Origin: JBGQBN01 sp041494805
Lineage (GTDB): Bacteria; Acidobacteriota; Terriglobia; Terriglobales; Acidobacteriaceae
Assembly (NCBI GenBank): GCA_041494805.1
Contig: JBGQBN010000012.1
Location: forward strand, 1-64,000
Reading direction: 5' to 3'
Length of the DNA stretch: 64,000 nucleotides
In this document: positions 39,459-48,968 of the stretch, in pieces
Layout: each line of letters starts with the position of its first letter
How positions within the stretch are numbered: position 1 is the stretch's first letter
Notes under the pieces: generated by a model
Told to the model about the DNA's origin: nothing
Seen by the model: the letters and a program-made list of their open reading frames with translations, nothing else
The model's database searches: none
Position numbers and translations under genes: made by a program

Positions 39459-39736
39459 TCGTCCTTCTCCTAGCCCTCGGCATGCTAAGCCTGTTGCCGC
39501 TTTTGCCGACAAGGCGATTCCTGGCCAGAGCACCTAAATAGCTGAATCCAAATGGTTTGTACGGGAAAGCTCTGTGTTACTAGTATAGATGCACCGCCAA
39601 GCCCAAAAGTTTCTTAGTTTCTGGATTTGGCCCGATTGTCGGCGGAGGTTCGCCAGACGGACAACCGGCTTAGACAGCCCTTGGAACGTTCTACCCTAGC
39701 TGGAAAAGATTGGGACGTCAAGTATTTCTTTCGGGA
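39459..39736. other. Upstream region of the omega-like gene
   Basis: A 278-bp stretch that must include the promoter of the omega-like gene and rho. I see no clear boxes or other features. Confidence 0.4.
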
Positions 39737-39901
39737 CTATGCCTTTGACAAGCCCAGCTCTGAAATTCTGCGATAGAGACGCCACCAGCCAAGCATGGCC
39801 GGAATCATGATGAGAACGGCAAAAATGCACGCCCAACCCAGCACCCCGAAGGCGTCCCCTGGGGCAAAGTCCCTGCGATCTCCCTCAAAAACAAACCACA
39901 T
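39737..39901 (-). CDS. Possible small membrane protein (54 aa)
   Basis: An ATG at 39901 opens a 54-codon frame ending TAG at 39737. The product has one confident hydrophobic helix (about 18-40: FGVLGWACIFAVLIMIPAMLGW) with a positively charged cytoplasmic flank (RLYRRIS). An upstream frame ends TAA immediately before the ATG (TAAATG). No strong ribosome-binding site is visible, so this is tentative. Confidence 0.35.
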   Translation of the reverse strand: MWFVFEGDRRDFAPGDAFGVLGWACIFAVLIMIPAMLGWWRLYRRISELGLSKA

Positions 39902-40037
39902 TTAGTGCCTTGGCGGCTTCACCTTGAGCACGTCCGCTATCACTTCGTTGGTCATACCTTGCGACGATACTCCCCGCAATGCAAGTATCACACACTGTCT
40001 TCGTTGCCACTAGGCATGACATTGTGAACTAGATGCT

Positions 40038-40084
40038 GCCGAGCTTCGCTCGGCTGGACAGCCGAGGGCGGCTGTCCCTACGTG
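40038..40084 (+). repeat. REP-like family 2 copy
   Basis: CCGAGCTTCGCTCGG hairpin followed by GGACAGCCG-AGGG-CGGCTGTCC, a perfect 9-bp stem, then CTACGTG. It lies directly after the comM-like gene stop. Confidence 0.75.
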
Positions 40085-40100
40085 TTCTGTGCTGATGCCA

Positions 40101-41651
40101 CTACGCCCAGAAGGTACGATCTAACGTGCGGTACTGGATGGCTTCGGCGATATGCTTGGGTTCGATGGCGGCGGCGCCTTCCAGGTCCCCAATCGTCCTG
40201 GCGACTTTCAGGATGCGGTCGTGGGCGCGGGCCGTCAGGCCTTGCTGGGCCATGGCGCGCTCCAGCAGGCGCTCACAGTCGGCGGAGAGTTCGCAGGAAG
40301 CGCGGATGTGGCGGGGCGCCATTTGGGCGTTGCAGTAGAGCTTCTCCCTTTTGGAAGAGGAAAATCTTTGTAGTTGGATTTCGCGGGCGCGCATTACGCG
40401 TTCGCGAATCTTGGCTGAGTTTTCCGGCTCGGAGCCGGAGCGCATCTCCTTGTACTTCACTGCGGGAACATCGATGTGGATGTCGATGCGGTCGAGCAGC
40501 GGTCCTGAGATCTTGGACATGTAACGCTGAATCATGGGCGAGGTGCAGTGGCAGTCGCGAGAGCGGTCGTTGAAGTAGCCGCAGGGGCAGGGATTCATGG
40601 CGGCGGCGAGCATGAATCGGGCTGGGAAAGTCAGCGACATGGCGGCGCGGGCTATGCAGACGGTGCCATCTTCCAGCGGTTGCCGCATTACCTCGAGCAC
40701 GTTGCGCGGGAACTCTGGCAGTTCGTCCAAGAACAGCACGCCGTTGTGGGCGAGCGAGACCTCGCCGGGGCGGGGGATGGCGCCTCCTCCGATCAGGCCG
40801 GCGTCGGAAATGGTGTGGTGGGGGGCGCGGAAGGGACGCACGCCGACCAAGCCTGCGCCCGCATCGAGCACGCCGGCTACGCTGTGGATTTTCGTGGTCT
40901 CCAAAGCTTCGTCAAAAGTGAATGGAGGCAGGATTGTCGGCATGCGTTTGGCCAGCATGGTCTTGCCCGAGCCGGGAGGGCCGATCATGAGGATGTTGTG
41001 GCCTCCGGCGCAGGCCACCTCGAGGGCGCGCTTGGCGGTTTGCTGGCCACGCACATCTTTGAAGTCGACCGTGTAGTGTTGCGATTCGCTGAGCAGGGCT
41101 TCGCTATCTACCTTGAGCGGCAGGGTGCCGTTGCCCGTGTTCACGAAGCGGATGACATCCAGCAGCGACTTCACCGGGTAGACTTCCACGCCTTGCACCA
41201 TGGCGGCTTCTTTGGCGTTGAGTTCGGGCACGACCAGGCGCAAGATTTTCCTGCCACGCGCCTCGATAGCGATGGGGAGAGCTCCGCGGACGCCGCGCAC
41301 GCCGCCATCGAGCGATAGTTCGCCGACGAAGAGGCAGTCGGGGACCTCCTTCTTATTCAAACCTCCGTATGCGCCGACGATGGCTAGCGCCATGGGCAGG
41401 TCGAAGCCCGAGCCCTCTTTGCGGATGTCGGCCGGGGCGAGATTGATGGTGATGTGCGAGGGCGGGATGTCGTAGCCGCAGTTTTTCAGGGCGGCTCTCA
41501 CCCGGTCGCGGCTTTCACGCACGGCAGCATCGGGGAGGCCTACGGTGTGGAAATGGTCTTCAAGGGTCTTGATGGCGGAGACATCGACTTCGACCTCAAT
41601 GATGTTGGCATCGATGCCATAGACTGCGGCACTCAGGGTCTTATAGAGCAT
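40101..41651 (-). CDS. YifB/ComM-type Mg-chelatase-like AAA+ ATPase
   Basis: 516 residues from ATG 41651. An N-terminal Lon-protease-like domain (LYKTLSAAVYGIDANIIEVEVD, FVGELSLDGGVRGVRGALP) is followed by an AAA+ module with Walker A MIGPPGSGKTMLAKRMP, Walker B VLFLDELPEF, a sensor-1 region (FMLAAAMNPCPCGYF) and a C-terminal lid. In other bacteria ComM is a hexameric branch-migration helicase that helps integrate transformed DNA. The Cys-rich CPCGYF...CHC element is usual for the family. The longer frame to 41768 lacks a ribosome-binding site. Confidence 0.93.
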   Translation of the reverse strand: MLYKTLSAAVYGIDANIIEVEVDVSAIKTLEDHFHTVGLPDAAVRESRDRVRAALKNCGYDIPPSHITINLAPADIRKEGSGFDLPMALAIVGAYGGLNKKEVPDCLFVGELSLDGGVRGVRGALPIAIEARGRKILRLVVPELNAKEAAMVQGVEVYPVKSLLDVIRFVNTGNGTLPLKVDSEALLSESQHYTVDFKDVRGQQTAKRALEVACAGGHNILMIGPPGSGKTMLAKRMPTILPPFTFDEALETTKIHSVAGVLDAGAGLVGVRPFRAPHHTISDAGLIGGGAIPRPGEVSLAHNGVLFLDELPEFPRNVLEVMRQPLEDGTVCIARAAMSLTFPARFMLAAAMNPCPCGYFNDRSRDCHCTSPMIQRYMSKISGPLLDRIDIHIDVPAVKYKEMRSGSEPENSAKIRERVMRAREIQLQRFSSSKREKLYCNAQMAPRHIRASCELSADCERLLERAMAQQGLTARAHDRILKVARTIGDLEGAAAIEPKHIAEAIQYRTLDRTFWA

Positions 41652-42014
41652 GGATCCTGTCGGGAGACAGATGGGTCTGGACCGGTCGACGGGAAGAGTC
41701 CAGCCGACAAGCCGGGTAAGTGTCCACGATACGCGTGCGGTGCTGAGGGGGATGGTGACTGCTGTCACAAGCGGAGGTGATAAGGGAATTGGCAGGCAAA
41801 GCGGCTGTCAAGACGAGAGGGGTACTTTGACTACGCTCAGGATGACAGCGGGGAGGAGTTCTGTTGGGAGCAGTTCTGGGAGGAAGAGACCGGTTGCGGC
41901 CTCCGCGAACCAAGTTTCCCAATACGCTTTTCGTTGTCTGGGCCAGCGGCGTGCACTAGGATTCGACTAACCGCTACGAGAGTCCTATCGCTCCAAGTAC
42001 GGCGGCCAACGAAT
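41652..42014. other. Divergent spacer between ComM-like and histidine kinase genes
   Basis: 363 bp. The stretch around 41815-41850 (TTTGACTACGCTCAGGATGACAG) looks like a dispersed, non-coding repeat, but only one copy is in the window. No promoter is evident. Confidence 0.4.
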
Positions 42015-44141
42015 ATGCACGAAGAGCCAGAAAAACCCGCGCGTCCAGCGCGCATGCCTGGTCACCTGGAAAAGGAGGAGGCCAAGCTGTGGCGTATGGC
42101 GCTTTTCTTCCTTGTCCTGTTGGCGACGGGGCTGGCGGCACTTTCCTGGGAACGACTACAAAGCCTTCCGTATCGCCTGGGTGCGCTGCCCATTGGATTG
42201 CTGGTGCTGGCGATCCTGTTTGCTGTCTACAGCTATGGACGCAGGAAGCAGGTCACTGAACTGAATACTCTGCTCCGGGGATTGCAGGAGCGCGTGAGTA
42301 CGCCGACGGAGGAGCAACTCGATCAGCTGGGCCAGGTGATCGCGCGCTCCCAGCGCAGCTTCAAGGAACTGATCGACTCGCTTGATGATGTGGCGTTTGC
42401 CAGCTCGCTGGATGGCACGCTGCGGACGGTGAACCGCCGGCTGACAGAGCTGCTGGGGCTGCACTACACGCAGGTGGTTGCCCACAAGCTGGATGAGTTC
42501 GTGGAGGAGCCGCGGCGGGCGGCCTTTGAACAGGGGCTGGGCCGTTTTCTTGAAAGGCGGCGGTGGTCTGGGCTGGTCCCGGTGCGACTGAAGACTAGTG
42601 CGCGCCTGCTCTACTTCGACTGTGTGCTGAACGCGATCGTGAAAGGTGACGAGGTGGCAGGCGTCAGCGTTCTTGCCCGGGACGTCACGGAAGAGCGCGA
42701 GAAAGAGAGGCGCTTCACCGAGCTTTTTGAAACTCTGCAGGAGGGGGTTTACTTCAGCACTCCGGAAGGAAAGTTGCTGGATGCCAACGCGGCGTTGGTC
42801 CAGATGTTGAGCTATAGCGGGAAGGAAGAACTGTTGTCTCTGGATCCAAGCGGTTTGAACTTCGACTCCAGCCAAAGCCCGGTTCTAGGGCGAAGCGCGG
42901 ATGACCGCGGTAGCGAGCGCGCCCGGGAGATCACACTGCGACGGAAGGATGGCTCGGCCGGCATCTTTCAGGATACTTCCCGCGCGGTGTGGGACGCGGC
43001 GGGCAAAATTATCCGCTATCAGGGCACGCTGGTGGATGTAACCGAGCGGCGGGAGATGGAAAAGACGCTGCGCCGGCAGGAAGAATTCCAGCGCTACCTG
43101 CTGGAGAGTTTTCCGGACCTGATCCTGGTGATTGATCTGAACGAACGGTATAGCTTTGTGAGCTCGCGCATTCGCGACCTGCTGGGTTACAAGCCCGAAG
43201 ACTTACTGGCGAAGAAAGTGGAGGATCTGCAGGACCACTCACCCGAATTCGTTGCTTTGTACCGGGATGTGATCGCAGGACGGAAGAAATTCGGCTTCTG
43301 CGAATACGGGGCACTGCACCGCGACGGGAGCTGGCGCACCATGCGCGCCACCGCCAGCCCGCTGTTCGATGCGGAAAGCAAACTGAATGGCGTGATCGTT
43401 TCGGTGCGGGACATCACGGTGGAGAAAAAGCTGGAGCAGCAGATCATCCAGAGCGAACGGCTGGCGGCCATGGGGCAGATGATCGGCGGCTTTGCGCACG
43501 AACTGAACAATCCGTTGACCAGCATTCTGGGCGTGACCGAACTGCTGCAGGAAGGCGAAGCCACCGAGGCGGTCCGCAAGCAACTGAACATGCTGCAGCA
43601 GCAGAGCCGGCGCGCGGCGGAGATTGTGCAGAACCTGATGTACTTTTCCCGGCCGCCGGCGCCGGGCAAGAGCCCCATCAATCTCAGCGAACTGATGCAG
43701 CGGACCTTGCACCTGCAAGCCTATTCCCTGCGCAAGAACAACATTACCGTAGACTTTCTGCCGGAAACGTCTCTTCCCACTTTGAGCGGCGATCCGCACC
43801 AACTGATGCAGGTCTTTCTGAACTTGATCCTGAACGCGGAGCAGGCCATGCGAGAGGTGCGAGACCGCGGTACGCTGCGCATCCGCCTGGGGAAGGTGGG
43901 TGACTCGGTTTCGGCCACTTTTCAAGACGATGGGCCGGGCATCCCCGTGGACATTCTGCCTAACATCTTCGATCCCTTCTATACCACCAAGCGACCGGGG
44001 CGCGGCACAGGGTTGGGACTGAGCATTTGCAAAGCGATCTTGCGAGAGCATGGCGGGAATATCGAGGCAGCTTCTGGCCCGGGGGGCGGCGCGGTGTTCA
44101 CAGTTACGCTGCCAACGGGAGGGACGGAGACTCCCACCTAG
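42015..44141 (+). CDS. Membrane-bound PAS sensor histidine kinase
   Basis: 708 residues from ATG 42015. Two membrane helices (about 28-44 and 55-75) and a short coiled segment lead to three PAS domains (about 110-230, 235-350 and 358-480; repeated ends DVTEEREKE, DVTERREME, DITVEKKLE). The HisKA phosphoacceptor is in FAHELNNPL (His495). The ATPase has N-box NLILNAEQAM, G1 DDGPGIP, F-box FDPFYTTK and G2 GTGLGLSI. All catalytic motifs are intact. No partner response regulator is encoded next to it, so it is an orphan. The signal is probably detected by PAS pockets inside the cell. Confidence 0.93.
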   Translation: MHEEPEKPARPARMPGHLEKEEAKLWRMALFFLVLLATGLAALSWERLQSLPYRLGALPIGLLVLAILFAVYSYGRRKQVTELNTLLRGLQERVSTPTEEQLDQLGQVIARSQRSFKELIDSLDDVAFASSLDGTLRTVNRRLTELLGLHYTQVVAHKLDEFVEEPRRAAFEQGLGRFLERRRWSGLVPVRLKTSARLLYFDCVLNAIVKGDEVAGVSVLARDVTEEREKERRFTELFETLQEGVYFSTPEGKLLDANAALVQMLSYSGKEELLSLDPSGLNFDSSQSPVLGRSADDRGSERAREITLRRKDGSAGIFQDTSRAVWDAAGKIIRYQGTLVDVTERREMEKTLRRQEEFQRYLLESFPDLILVIDLNERYSFVSSRIRDLLGYKPEDLLAKKVEDLQDHSPEFVALYRDVIAGRKKFGFCEYGALHRDGSWRTMRATASPLFDAESKLNGVIVSVRDITVEKKLEQQIIQSERLAAMGQMIGGFAHELNNPLTSILGVTELLQEGEATEAVRKQLNMLQQQSRRAAEIVQNLMYFSRPPAPGKSPINLSELMQRTLHLQAYSLRKNNITVDFLPETSLPTLSGDPHQLMQVFLNLILNAEQAMREVRDRGTLRIRLGKVGDSVSATFQDDGPGIPVDILPNIFDPFYTTKRPGRGTGLGLSICKAILREHGGNIEAASGPGGGAVFTVTLPTGGTETPT

Positions 44142-44191
44142 CAGGTGGTCCGCTCACGACTGGGGGGCATGCGGTGCATTCAGCGGTGCAT

Positions 44192-45385
44192 TCAGCGTTC
44201 GACCGCCATCGCCACGGCATTCCCGCCACCCAAGCACAGAGCAGCGATGCCACGGTGGGCGTTGCGGCGAATCATTTCGTAGATGAGCGTTACCAGAATG
44301 CGGGCGCCGCTGGCTCCGATGGGATGTCCGATAGCTACCGCTCCACCGTTTACGTTGACCTTGCTGGGATCGAGGCCTAATTCGCGCATTACGCCCAGTG
44401 CCTGGACCGAGAAGGCCTCGTTTAATTCGTAGAGGTCTACGTCTTCGTTTTTCCAGCCGGTCTTTTCCCAGATCTTGCGGACTGCGCCCACAGGAGCCAT
44501 CATCACCCACTGGGGATCGATACCGCTGGTGGCCTGGGCCACGATGCGAACCATGGGCTGCGCACCCAAGTCTTTGGCGCGCTTGGCGCTGGTGACCACC
44601 ACGGTGGCAGCGCCGTCGTTTACACCGGGAGCGTTGCCGGCGGTTACGGTGCCATCTTTCTTGAAGGCGGGCTTCAGGGCGCGCAAGGTTTCAATGGTTG
44701 TGTCCTCGCGGGGCGATTCGTCTTTCTCGAACATTACTGGGGCTTCACCCTTCTTTTTTGAGGGTAGCTGAACGGGAACGATCTGAGACTTGAAGCGGCA
44801 CTCCTTGATGGCGGCAATTGCCTTGCGATGGGAGTTCACCGCGAACTGGTCCTGCTCCTCGCGGGTGATGCCGTACTTTTCGGCGACGTTCTCGCCGGTG
44901 ATGCCCATGTGGTAGTTGTTGTAAATGTCCCAGAGGCCATCTTGCACCATCGAGTCGATGACCTGCGCGTTGCCCAGACGGTATCCCTTGCGGGCTTGCG
45001 GCAGGAGATAAGGTGCGTTGGTCATTGACTCCATGCCGCCGCCGACCACGATGGAACTGTTTCCCGTCTGTATGGCTTGCGCGGCGAGTGCGACTGCTTT
45101 CAAACCGGAGCCGCAGACCTTGTTGACGGTCATGGCACCCACCTCGGGAGCCAAACCCCCAAAGATCGCTGCCTGGCGCGCCGGGTTTTGGCCCAGGCCG
45201 GCGGAGACCACGTTCCCCATGATGCATTCATCCACCTGCTTGGGGTCGAGCTTGGCACGCTGCACCGCCTCGCGCACAGCGATTGCACCCAGTTGAGTGG
45301 CGCCCAGATCGGAGAGGCTGCCTTGAAATTTTCCGACGGGGGTTCGACAAGCTGAGATGATGACAACTTCGTCCAAAGCGGCCAT
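44192..45385 (-). CDS. Acetyl-CoA C-acetyltransferase (thiolase)
   Basis: 397 residues. The catalytic Cys91 lies in VNKVCGSGLKA, His354 in GHPIGASGA and the second Cys384 in CLGGGNA, so it is a complete thiolase. Length and motifs fit the degradative/biosynthetic acetoacetyl-CoA thiolase group, which condenses two acetyl-CoA or cleaves acetoacetyl-CoA. It stands alone and is convergent with the histidine kinase gene. Whether it serves beta-oxidation (an acyl-CoA synthetase is encoded at 19.4 kb) or polymer or isoprenoid synthesis is open. Confidence 0.95.
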   Translation of the reverse strand: MAALDEVVIISACRTPVGKFQGSLSDLGATQLGAIAVREAVQRAKLDPKQVDECIMGNVVSAGLGQNPARQAAIFGGLAPEVGAMTVNKVCGSGLKAVALAAQAIQTGNSSIVVGGGMESMTNAPYLLPQARKGYRLGNAQVIDSMVQDGLWDIYNNYHMGITGENVAEKYGITREEQDQFAVNSHRKAIAAIKECRFKSQIVPVQLPSKKKGEAPVMFEKDESPREDTTIETLRALKPAFKKDGTVTAGNAPGVNDGAATVVVTSAKRAKDLGAQPMVRIVAQATSGIDPQWVMMAPVGAVRKIWEKTGWKNEDVDLYELNEAFSVQALGVMRELGLDPSKVNVNGGAVAIGHPIGASGARILVTLIYEMIRRNAHRGIAALCLGGGNAVAMAVER

Positions 45386-45748
45386 TCATATGCTCCTGCG
45401 ATGATTTTCCTTCTTCGATTATAGATGTGCCAGACGCAGAAAAGTTGAAATTAGATGAAGCGGAATGGGCCTGTGAGGACAAACCAACGCGCATGGTTCG
45501 ATGCGTCGGAGTTGACTGCACGTGGTGGTGAACGGAGATTTTTTCGTCCGGAAACGATCATCATCACGGCGTCGAGCAGGAGAATTTCCTCTCCCGCCAG
45601 TTCTGGTGACTTTAGTGTGTGGGTCAAATGCGCGCGCCGACGTGATTTTTTTCTTGACATCACTTTTTATTGACTCTATACATTCAATTAGTTGCAACAG
45701 ACGACCGTTGCTGTAGTCCACGAAAAATGGAAGGGAGAATAGATCACC
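45386..45748. other. Upstream region of thiolase and the 13-aa peptide unit
   Basis: 363 bp of divergent spacer. It contains a near-perfect sigma-70 promoter at 45654-45682 reading right. Nothing else is recognised. Confidence 0.6.
45654..45682 (+). promoter_or_regulatory. Strong sigma-70 promoter of the 13-aa peptide unit
   Basis: TTGACA (45654-45659), a 17-bp spacer, then TATACA (45677-45682). The predicted transcription start is about 45689, giving a leader of about 60 nt before the ATG at 45749. Confidence 0.8.
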
Positions 45749-45790
45749 ATGGCAACCAAGAAGAAAGCAAAAAAGAAAAAGAAACACTAA
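45749..45790 (+). CDS. 13-residue polylysine peptide MATKKKAKKKKKH
   Basis: A minimal gene: AAGGGAG ribosome-binding site, ATG at 45749, 13 codons and TAA. Nine of the 13 residues are Lys and one is His, giving a net charge near +9. It is preceded by a consensus-like promoter and followed by a strong intrinsic terminator, so the whole unit is about 160 nt with nothing else in it. A highly basic tail of this sort would bind nucleic acid or ribosomes. The transcript could instead act as a small RNA, with the open frame incidental; the ribosome-binding site argues for translation. No known family is asserted. Confidence 0.65.
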   Translation: MATKKKAKKKKKH

Positions 45791-45816
45791 GAGCAGTACT
45801 CAGTAAGAAGCGAACC

Positions 45817-45846
45817 GGGGGACGCGAGAGCGTCCCCTAAGTTTTT
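45817..45846 (+). terminator. Intrinsic terminator of the peptide unit
   Basis: GGGGACGC-GAGA-GCGTCCCC is a perfect 8-bp stem with a GAGA tetraloop, followed by TAAG and TTTTT. It begins 26 bp after the peptide stop. Confidence 0.9.
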
Positions 45847-45904
45847 GGTAAGGAGTTTTTTCTCCGATGAAAGTGCTACCGCTGAATGACCGGCCTCGAG
45901 GCCT

Positions 45905-48874
45905 CTAATTACTGCGGTTGGTCTTTTTGTCCGCGGGCAGCGTGAACAGCCGTTTCTCGGTCGCAGGGCAGAGATTCCGATAGGGACAAAAGCTGCAGTA
46001 GAAGCCGGGTTTGGGATCAAAGTTTCCCGCGGCGATGTTTTGCGCTACATCTTCCACTTTTCGCCGGGCTTCGTCCAACTGGAGATGGTCACGCTGGGTG
46101 ATCACCGAAGCATTTTCTTCCAGGTTGTAGAAGGCGAGATGATCGGCGTGGTATCCCCACTTCTCACGGGCAGCCAGGGCGTAGATGGAGAGCTGCAGGC
46201 TCTCGTCGGCATCTTCCTGGGATTGCGGTTTGCCGGTCTTGTAATCGGTAATGACCACGCCATCTCCGAGTCGGTCCACTCGATCGATGCGACCGACCAC
46301 GGTGGCACCGCCGATCTTCACTTCGAAAGGTTCCTCAGTATGCAACACCTGGGGCACGGAACCACTCTGGCACCCGATGAGGAACTCGCGTAGCTGCTCG
46401 ACTCCCTGCTTCTCATACAGTTCGTGCTGGTAGCGGTCCTGAAGACCAGCTTCGGTCAGATCGTTGCGGAAGAGTGCGATCAGGGCGTCCTCCGCCAGAG
46501 GGCGCTGGAAACGCACGGAGTCATAGTAGGCACGCAGGACCCGGTGCATGGAGGCGCCGTACTGCATGGCAGCTGGGACCTCGCGGGGAATTTTCCACTC
46601 GCGCTGCAACTTGAATTGCAGGGGGCAGGTCTCATAAGTCTGCACCGCACTGGCGCTCAACTTCGTGTGCAAGTCGGAGGCTGGTGGCAGGGAGAGCCAT
46701 TCGCTGGTGCGCGACGCAGGTAGGGGAGAGGCCGCCTGGGCAAACAAATCTGTCTGGAAGGCGCGGGCTTGCCGCTTACGAAGCCAGCGGCCCAGGCTCG
46801 AGTCCTTCAATAGATCGCGGAGGAAGCCGGGCGGAGTGGTGTCTCTTCCCTTCCCTTGGCGAGCATAGATGGTGAGAGAGTCGCGAGCCCGGGTCATAGC
46901 TACGTAGAACAAGCGCCGCTCTTCCTGGTCGTGCAAGTCTTTGCCTTCATCCTGGGCGACGGAGTCGGGATCACGCAGCTCGCGGGGGAATTCCACCAAG
47001 AGCTCTTTGTAACTGGACGGAAACGAACCCGAATTGGCACGCAGGAGGAACACGTGGTTGAACTCGAGTCCTTTGGCAGCGTGGGCGGTGACGAGGCGGA
47101 TGGCATTTTCGTCACGAGAGGGCATGGGAATGGCGCCGCGGGCTTCCCGAAAATATTCCAGGTACTCCAGAAATTCGGCGATCTCGCCGGTCTTGGTGAC
47201 CGGCTTCTCTTCCCAGTCGGCGATAAACTCGAGCACGGCCAGCAGTGGCCGGGAACTGCGGTCCAACCTGAAGTGACGGATGACGATCTCAACCGCGGGG
47301 CGTCCCTTGGCGCCTGCACGAGTAATTTCGTTGCGCGTCTGCTGCAGCGCCTCGAGCACGGCAGGACCACCTTCGATCTTCGCCAGGATCGACGCTACGC
47401 CGGAACTTGCCGAGTCCCGGGGAACTGCTTTCATCGCGGCACGCACTTTTTTCGGATCGATGGCGAACTGAGGCAACGCGGCGATCCGGAAGAGACTTGC
47501 GCCATCATCGGTTGAGACTACGGCGCCGAGGCAGGCAAACAGGTCACGGGCCTCGGGCGTATCCATCACGTCCATGTTTTCGATTGAGAACGGAATTTCC
47601 TGCGCGGCCAATTCCGCCGCTACCTGATCACGATGATGATGTTGGCGGTAGAGGACAGCAAGGTCGTGCCATGAGCAATGCGACTGGCGCTGCCGCTGGC
47701 GGATGGCCGTGACCAAGTCGGAGCTCTCAACCTCCTTGGCCGTCAGCAGCACGGTCTCGACCGGAACGGCCGGTAGAGCCCTGGCTTCCCGGGCAGCATC
47801 TTCATCACGCGCTGAAACCAGTGGAGAGCGCCGGTAAGGAAAAGTAGAACCTTTGCCAGCGGGGAAGATATCGGAGTTCTTGGAGATGAGCGCGAAGGCG
47901 CATTTCAGGATGGGCGTGGTGGAACGGCGGTTTTTCTCCAACGCAACCAGCCTGGAGCCGGGAAAGTGGCGTTGGAAGAGTCCGAAGGCAGCACTGGACG
48001 CGCCGCGAAAGCGGTAGATGGCCTGGTCGGGGTCACCGACGGCGAATACGTTGCGCTCTTCTCCTGCCAGTTTCTGAAGCACCTTGACCTGGGCGAAGTT
48101 GGCGTCCTGGAACTCATCGACCAGGATAAAGCGGGCGTGCTCACGCTCGCGGGCCAATAGTTCGGCGTCCTGTGCCAGCAGATCATGGGCGTGCGTGATC
48201 ATGTGGCCGAAGCTGCCCAGGTTGTCTGCGCGCAGCATGCGCTCGACCGTGGTGAAGATGCCGGCGATTTCCTGGCACCGGCCGAGGACCTCTTCGTCGG
48301 TGAGAGCAGCTGCGTCTTTCGACTTGCTGACACGGGGGATGGGCAACTCGCCGTTCTTGAGGCGGCGGACGTAGTCAGAGTACTTCTCCGGGCCGACGAG
48401 TTCGTCCTGGCAGCGGCGCATGAAATCGAGCAGGTCGTCCAGGAACTGGCTGACATTCGCCGCGCGGACGAAGTAATTCAGGTGCAGCTCTCGGATGCGC
48501 TTGCGCAGGTAGATCCAGAGATCTTTTTCGTCCAAGACCCCGAACTTCTTGTCACAGCGGGCGAGGAGATTGTTGCAGTAGGCGTGGAAAGTAGTGACCT
48601 GCAGGCCCTTCAGGTCGGTGCCCCGGAGTTCGGCCTGGACGCGCTCACGCATTTCGCGGGCGGCGTTGTCGGTGTAGGTGACGGCCAGAATCTGGTCGGG
48701 ACGGATATCGCCCTCACGGATCAGGCGCGCGATGCGACGGGTCAGAACCGTGGTCTTCCCGGTACCCGCGCCGGCCACTACCAGCATGGGCCCGTGCAGA
48801 TGCTCGATGGCCTCACGCTGGCGTTCGTCGGGCTCGAATGCTGGAGGATGCGAGATGGGCCTGGGGGTTGCCAC
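45905..48874 (-). CDS. UvrD/RecB-like helicase-nuclease with Fe-S cluster motif
   Basis: 989 residues. The superfamily-1A helicase core shows Q-motif-like DERQREAIEH, Walker A GAGTGKT (Lys40), Walker B FILVDEFQDANF, and later LVTAHAAKGLEFNHVF (motif V) and RRLFYVAMTRARD (motif VI). The C-terminal 250 residues are a PD-(D/E)XK nuclease of the Cas4/RecB type: GRIDRVDRLGDGVVITDYKTGK with the D...DYK catalytic set, plus Cys750 and C960-x2-C963-x5-C969, the four cysteines of an Fe-S cluster. This resembles AddA/AddB-like repair enzymes fused in one chain. It is last in the heat-shock cluster, 94 bp after rsmE. Confidence 0.9.
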   Translation of the reverse strand: MATPRPISHPPAFEPDERQREAIEHLHGPMLVVAGAGTGKTTVLTRRIARLIREGDIRPDQILAVTYTDNAAREMRERVQAELRGTDLKGLQVTTFHAYCNNLLARCDKKFGVLDEKDLWIYLRKRIRELHLNYFVRAANVSQFLDDLLDFMRRCQDELVGPEKYSDYVRRLKNGELPIPRVSKSKDAAALTDEEVLGRCQEIAGIFTTVERMLRADNLGSFGHMITHAHDLLAQDAELLAREREHARFILVDEFQDANFAQVKVLQKLAGEERNVFAVGDPDQAIYRFRGASSAAFGLFQRHFPGSRLVALEKNRRSTTPILKCAFALISKNSDIFPAGKGSTFPYRRSPLVSARDEDAAREARALPAVPVETVLLTAKEVESSDLVTAIRQRQRQSHCSWHDLAVLYRQHHHRDQVAAELAAQEIPFSIENMDVMDTPEARDLFACLGAVVSTDDGASLFRIAALPQFAIDPKKVRAAMKAVPRDSASSGVASILAKIEGGPAVLEALQQTRNEITRAGAKGRPAVEIVIRHFRLDRSSRPLLAVLEFIADWEEKPVTKTGEIAEFLEYLEYFREARGAIPMPSRDENAIRLVTAHAAKGLEFNHVFLLRANSGSFPSSYKELLVEFPRELRDPDSVAQDEGKDLHDQEERRLFYVAMTRARDSLTIYARQGKGRDTTPPGFLRDLLKDSSLGRWLRKRQARAFQTDLFAQAASPLPASRTSEWLSLPPASDLHTKLSASAVQTYETCPLQFKLQREWKIPREVPAAMQYGASMHRVLRAYYDSVRFQRPLAEDALIALFRNDLTEAGLQDRYQHELYEKQGVEQLREFLIGCQSGSVPQVLHTEEPFEVKIGGATVVGRIDRVDRLGDGVVITDYKTGKPQSQEDADESLQLSIYALAAREKWGYHADHLAFYNLEENASVITQRDHLQLDEARRKVEDVAQNIAAGNFDPKPGFYCSFCPYRNLCPATEKRLFTLPADKKTNRSN

Positions 48875-48968
48875 TGGGCAGGAGAATACCAGAGATGGTC
48901 GAGGATATTCTGTGCGGGTTGGTTTCTAAGAACCGTAGCGCCGACGTCTCGCCAGCGTTACGCTGGGT

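Noticed and set aside
45419..45787. 122-codon minus-strand frame opposite the polylysine peptide
   Set aside because: The Phe/Leu-rich start is simply the complement of the lysine codons; it has no ribosome-binding site, and the promoter and terminator read the other way.
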